Made by a program: the position numbers and the translations under genes
Origin: CAKZLS01 sp963701445
GTDB lineage: Bacteria; Pseudomonadota; Alphaproteobacteria; Rhodospirillales; Defluviicoccaceae
DNA: 64,000 nt
Assembly (NCBI GenBank): GCA_963701445.1
Contig: CAVPAM010000010.1
Location: 99,290 to 163,289 of the forward strand
Direction: 5' to 3'
Part shown: in pieces, positions 62,748-64,000 of the stretch
Layout of the letters: each line of letters begins with the position of its first letter
Position numbering within the stretch: the first letter of the stretch is position 1
The notes under the pieces: model-generated
Database searches by the model: none
What the model was told of the DNA's origin: nothing
The model's input: the letters and a program-made list of their open reading frames with translations, nothing else

Positions 62748-63024
62748 GAGTTTCTCTCGATTTGCCGTGATAAATGCGACCCGATCGCCTAGTTTGCACC
62801 GCGCGGCCGGGAACGGGAAGCGCGGATTTCCCGCGCCGTCCGCCGTTTCGTTCTTTTCTTCCCGGTTCTTCCTCGCGACTTATGGAGAGTCGGCCGCGAT
62901 CCCTTGTATAAGGTCGTCATGGCCGGCGCGATCTTCAAGGTTGCACGATCGGGGAAGAAAGCCGCATCATACGCGCATGCCGCACGTTTGGACGACGGGT
63001 TGGATACCGCAAAAGGAATACCCA
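62748..63024. other. Divergent intergenic region
   Basis: A 277-bp gap between the DUF302 gene and the broken Cys-rich gene. Presumably carries both promoters. No structure or repeat recognised. Confidence 0.3.
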
Positions 63025-63392
63025 ATGAGATTTCTTGCCATCCTGGCGCTGGATTCTGCTGGGAACGATGGGCGCCAAACCGGCGCTGGCGCACTCGGGG
63101 CCGCTGGATTTTCGCGGATGTCACTATGATTTCACGGTCTCGGGGTATCATTGCCACAGGGGCGACTACAGCGGCCGGAGATTTGGCTCGCCGCTCGAGA
63201 TACCCGGGGCGACGCAGGGAAGACCGGCCGGACCCCCCGTTCCGCGCGGCGGGGATCGAGTTGCAGCCCATGGGCGCCCAATGCTGCGCCGACTGTTCCA
63301 TGGGTGACAACCTGAAGGCCTGCGGCAATGGGTGTGTCCCGCTGGAAGTTACCTGCGATCAGCCGCGAGGCTGCGCGTGCGACCGGAAGTGA
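63025..63392 (+). pseudogene. Secreted Cys-rich YHCHRG-type protein, two frameshifts
   Basis: Joined over two +1 shifts: signal MRFLAILAL + ILLGTMGAKPALA, then HSGPLDFRGCHYDFTVSGYH with YHCHRGDYSGRRFGSP (a YHYH/YHCHxG motif common in small secreted proteins), then GIELQPMGAQCCADCSMGDN, KACGNGCVPLEVTCDQPRGC and the stop at 63392. The first extra base is near 63051 (GG), the second in the C-run near 63234. The clean joins suggest sequencing indels or very recent decay. Confidence 0.65.
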
Positions 63393-63423
63393 ACCGGCCT
63401 GTCCGCCAGACGAGGTTGGCGCG

Positions 63424-64000
63424 CTAGACGAAGCCGGTACGCTTGACTACCAAGACGGCGGCGACGAGTTCAATGGCGACCGACGCCGGGATCGCCACGC
63501 GGGACCGGTACCACGGCCGGCGCATGGTCCATCCCACCGTGGCGAAACACGCGGCGATGACCGCGAGCTGGCCCAGTTCCACGCCGACGTTGAACGCCAC
63601 CAGGCTCAAGACGAACTCGCCGGGCGCGGGGCCGATCTGGTGGAGAATATCCGCGAAGCCGAGGCCGTGGAGAAGGCCGAAGCAGAACACGACCACGGGC
63701 CGCCACGCGTGGACCCGGTCGGTCAGGACGTTTTCCACCGCCAGGTACACGATCGACGCGGCGATCAGCGGTTCCACCACCGCCGGGGAGAGTTGCACCA
63801 CGCCGGCCATGCCGAGCGCCAGCGTCACCGTGTGGGCGAGGGTGAACGCGGTGACCTGCCACAGCAGCGCGCTCAGGCGCGTGGACAGCAGAAACAGGCC
63901 GATCACGAACAGAATATGATCTCGAGCCCCTTCGGCACGATATGGACGAACCCCACCTCCAGATAGCGCGCGAAACGGCGCTCCGGCCCGGACGTCGCGG
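63424..64000 (-). pseudogene. HupE/UreJ-like membrane protein, frameshifted and cut by the window edge
   Basis: From 63906 down the frame encodes IGLFLLSTRLSALLWQVTAF, LAHTVTLALGMAGV, FCFGLLHGLGFADIL and further helices, the HupE_2/UreJ_2 family of metal-linked membrane proteins with the conserved His in LAHT and LLHG. Upstream of 63920 the homology continues in another frame (ERRFARYLEVGFVHIVPKGL) and joins DHILFVIG after removing a two-base excess in GAGA near 63917-63924. The N-terminus lies outside the window. Possibly nickel or cobalt uptake. Confidence 0.7.

Overview
The window looks like chromosomal DNA from a free-living, GC-rich alphaproteobacterium, most likely of the Rhodospirillales. 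This is inferred from gene content: a complete CpaABCDEF-type Tad pilus locus, a VPLPA-CTERM surface protein, an LdtR-like MarR regulator, an NsrR-type Rrf2 regulator and several small proteins of alphaproteobacterial type. NsrR, oxygen-independent HemN and a BadI-like ring-cleavage hydrolase suggest periods of low oxygen. No rRNA, tRNA or CRISPR array was recognised.

Left third (1-33 kb), mostly short operons of housekeeping and metabolic genes: pyrE; nsrR with a divergent 55-aa gene; an AraC-type regulator; glgC behind an aldo/keto reductase; hspQ; an acyl-CoA-synthetase-like ligase; a membrane TIR protein; a FUSC-family exporter converging on an HlyD-type adaptor; a phosphatase/hydrolase gene pair with a 4-nt overlap; pncB; a TPP enzyme plus zinc alcohol dehydrogenase pair; a HAD phosphatase plus RluC-type pseudouridine synthase pair; a cold-shock gene; a VPLPA-CTERM protein with a textbook terminator; an O-methyltransferase; an unusual LivH-type permease carrying an N-terminal lipoprotein-like domain; a FecR-domain protein; hemN; and a phosphodiesterase/FAH-family pair.

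Middle (33.4-48.8 kb), the Tad (Flp) pilus island: tadE and tadF on the + strand, then a broken TPR gene, tadG, a secreted Cys-rich protein, tadC, tadB, tadA/cpaF, cpaE, cpaD, cpaC, cpaB, cpaA, flp, a second secreted protein and a TadD-like TPR lipoprotein on the - strand. The core genes are packed with 4-nt overlaps or 0-26-nt gaps. AT-rich intergenic stretches stand out sharply and two of them share a 12-bp dyad, a candidate regulatory site.

Right third (49-64 kb): a MarR regulator, an HAD phosphatase, a BadI-like hydrolase, an SMR transporter, and a complete branched-chain amino acid/amide type ABC operon (livK, fused livHM, livG, livF). Then comes a scrapyard of three transposase genes (IS66-like with 24-bp terminal inverted repeats, truncated IS256, decayed IS630), followed by a Cache-domain protein, the phosphatidylethanolamine pair psd-pssA, a DUF302 protein, a broken Cys-rich secreted protein and a HupE-like membrane protein cut by the window edge.

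Several genes carry single-base or two-base shifts (livHM, the TPR gene, the Cys-rich gene, hupE). These may be real decay or assembly errors; raw reads would be needed to tell. The most unusual items are the lipoprotein-LivH fusion, the membrane TIR protein, the glucan-phosphatase-like DSP, the dispersed poly-G repeat and the shared Tad-locus dyad.
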